Of a DNA stretch of 5,725 bases, positions 4,886 through 5,725 are shown in pieces (within the stretch, counting starts at the first letter, position 1; every line of letters begins with the position of its first letter). The DNA is from Candidatus Bathyarchaeota archaeon (GTDB lineage: Archaea > Thermoproteota > Bathyarchaeia > Bathyarchaeales > SOJC01). The notes beneath the pieces were generated by a model. That model saw only the letters and a program-made list of their open reading frames with translations, ran no database searches and was not told the DNA's origin. The stretch is from assembly GCA_030641425.1 (NCBI GenBank), contig DAOWHM010000003.1:1-5725 (forward strand), read 5' to 3'. The position numbers and the translations under genes are program-made.

Positions 4886-5725
4886 CTGAGTAATTCATAC
4901 TTGAGGAATATCTTAGTGGTAGGCTTGGATACAGTTGCCTTAGCTCGTTCTGCAAAGAAATCAGGGCTGAAGGTTTTCGCAGTAGACTTTTTCGGGGATC
5001 AAGACCTTAAAAGAACTTGCGAACCAACTCTCTCAATTGTTGCACAGAAGGCTGGAAAATCCTCCGGTCGCCTTGAAAAAGATTTCTCTCCAAACAAGTT
5101 CTTGGTGCTGGCAAGAAAAATCTCCACGAAGCACAGAGTAGACGGGGTATTTTTAGCTTCAGGATTAGAAGACTCCCCGAAGACTCTTTCTGAACTTAAC
5201 AGGTTAGCTCCAATAATTGGCAACCCTCCAAGCACAATCGAAAGTGTACGCAACAAAGTGGATTTCTTCCATCAAATCCGGAAACTTGGGTTAAACCATC
5301 CAGAGACGATATTTGCAAAAACTGTGAAAGAGGTGAAGCAGGCTGCCACAGCCATAGGCTTCCCAGTGGTAATCAAGCCTTACCGAAGCCTTGGAGGCGC
5401 AGGAATTCGGTTGGCTGAAGGCAAAAATCAACTGGATGAGATCCTTCGACAAATCCCTCTCTCCCCTCTCGGATTTCTTATCCAAGAACACATCAATGGT
5501 AAGCATATGAGTGTGTCTTTTATCTCAACAGGCAAAAAATCTGTTATTCTTACATTGAATGAGCAACTATTAGGAATGGGGGAACTGGGTCAGAAAGAAC
5601 CGTTTGGATATTGTGGCAACATAGTTCCCACATCAACTGATGAAGGTGTCGCAAATGAATGTGATAATTTAGTTCAGAGAATTGCGATGCATTTCAATCT
5701 ACAGGGTTCAAATGGAGTGGATCTA
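4886..5725 (+). CDS. ATP-grasp superfamily ligase (COG2232-like), truncated at the window's 3' edge
   Basis: ATP-grasp enzymes join a carboxylate to an amine or thiol through an acyl-phosphate. The substrate here is not evident. In 280 visible residues there is a Rossmann-like pre-ATP-grasp domain (RNILVVGLDTVALARSAKKS at 7-26; VFAVDFFGD at 30-38) and an N-terminal ATP-grasp segment with VRNKVDFFHQIRKLGL (121-136). FPVVIKPYRSLGGAGIRL (159-176) contains the ATP-binding Lys164 and the flexible Gly loop. The hinge FLIQEHINGKHMSVSF (197-212) and NEQLLGMG...FGYCGNIVP (225-248) follow, then GSNGVDL at the edge. The NEQLLG and YCGNIVP patterns recall archaeal COG2232 proteins; the tyramine-glutamate ligase MfnD is a more distant relative in the superfamily. 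The Mg-binding acidic residues near the C-terminus lie beyond the window. The start is uncertain: CTG at 4886 fits GGAGG at 4873-4877, while TTG at 4901 would begin directly at RNILVVG. An in-frame TGA at 4838-4840 limits the 5' end. Confidence 0.85.
   Translation, partial: MSNSYLRNILVVGLDTVALARSAKKSGLKVFAVDFFGDQDLKRTCEPTLSIVAQKAGKSSGRLEKDFSPNKFLVLARKISTKHRVDGVFLASGLEDSPKTLSELNRLAPIIGNPPSTIESVRNKVDFFHQIRKLGLNHPETIFAKTVKEVKQAATAIGFPVVIKPYRSLGGAGIRLAEGKNQLDEILRQIPLSPLGFLIQEHINGKHMSVSFISTGKKSVILTLNEQLLGMGELGQKEPFGYCGNIVPTSTDEGVANECDNLVQRIAMHFNLQGSNGVDL
4887..4897 (+). repeat. 11-base direct repeat, copy 2 (TGAGTAATTCA), overlapping the ATP-grasp start
   Basis: This second exact copy begins at the second base of the proposed CTG start codon, so the codons CTG AGT AAT TCA here mirror TTG AGT AAT TCA at copy 1 (4837-4848). 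A protein bound here could block translation or transcription of the ATP-grasp gene, or the copies could reflect a small duplication of a start region. Both are inference. Confidence 0.5.

Noticed and set aside
4901..4903. TTG as the start of the ATP-grasp gene
   Set aside because: It cannot be excluded, but it has no SD motif at usable distance, while GGAGG is correctly placed for the CTG at 4886.
1..5725. CRISPR arrays, insertion sequences, tRNA or rRNA genes, defence or toxin-antitoxin genes
   Set aside because: No regular repeats, inverted terminal repeats, tRNA arms or relevant protein motifs were seen; the window is filled by housekeeping-type genes with short gaps.

Overview
The window looks archaeal. 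It carries a RIO1-family kinase, a two-KH-domain protein of the Pno1/Dim2 type, both subunits of type IIB topoisomerase (topoisomerase VI), and an archease. Spacing is compact, A/T-rich TATA-like elements precede several genes, and Shine-Dalgarno (SD) motifs are purine-rich. Base composition is moderate, slightly A/T-rich. The style of the topoisomerase proteins and the small two-helix membrane protein suggest a TACK-type archaeon, perhaps a Bathyarchaeia-like lineage. That placement is an impression from family resemblance, not a phylogenetic result.

Layout. Bases 1-1114 (+) hold the 3' part of a RIO1 kinase gene and, overlapping it by 8 bases, a KH-domain gene; both families act in small-ribosomal-subunit maturation. 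A 187-base stretch (1115-1301) follows, with a promoter candidate and a strong SD motif. Then come topoisomerase VI subunit B (1302-2831) and subunit A (2806-3903), which overlap and are presumably cotranscribed and translationally coupled. A 64-residue two-helix membrane protein of unknown function follows (3974-4168, +). It converges on an archease gene (4245-4712, -), whose product is the expected cofactor of the RtcB RNA ligase. A divergent intergenic region (4713-4885) separates archease from a 3'-truncated ATP-grasp ligase gene (from about 4886, +, running off the window).

How the genes fit together. RIO1 and the KH protein form a ribosome-assembly pair. As I recall, RIO1, KH and topoisomerase VI genes lie together in several archaea, so this is mostly a conserved housekeeping neighbourhood. 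Archease belongs to tRNA splicing and RNA repair. The ATP-grasp enzyme is probably biosynthetic, substrate unknown.

I see no CRISPR array, mobile element, tRNA or rRNA gene, and no convincing new multi-gene system. The points most worth checking are the start of the ATP-grasp gene (apparent CTG initiation behind a well-placed GGAGG, with an 11-base direct repeat overlapping it), the start of the topoisomerase VI A gene (a GTG in an overlap versus a TAATG junction in another frame), and a KH1 loop that has lost its second glycine.
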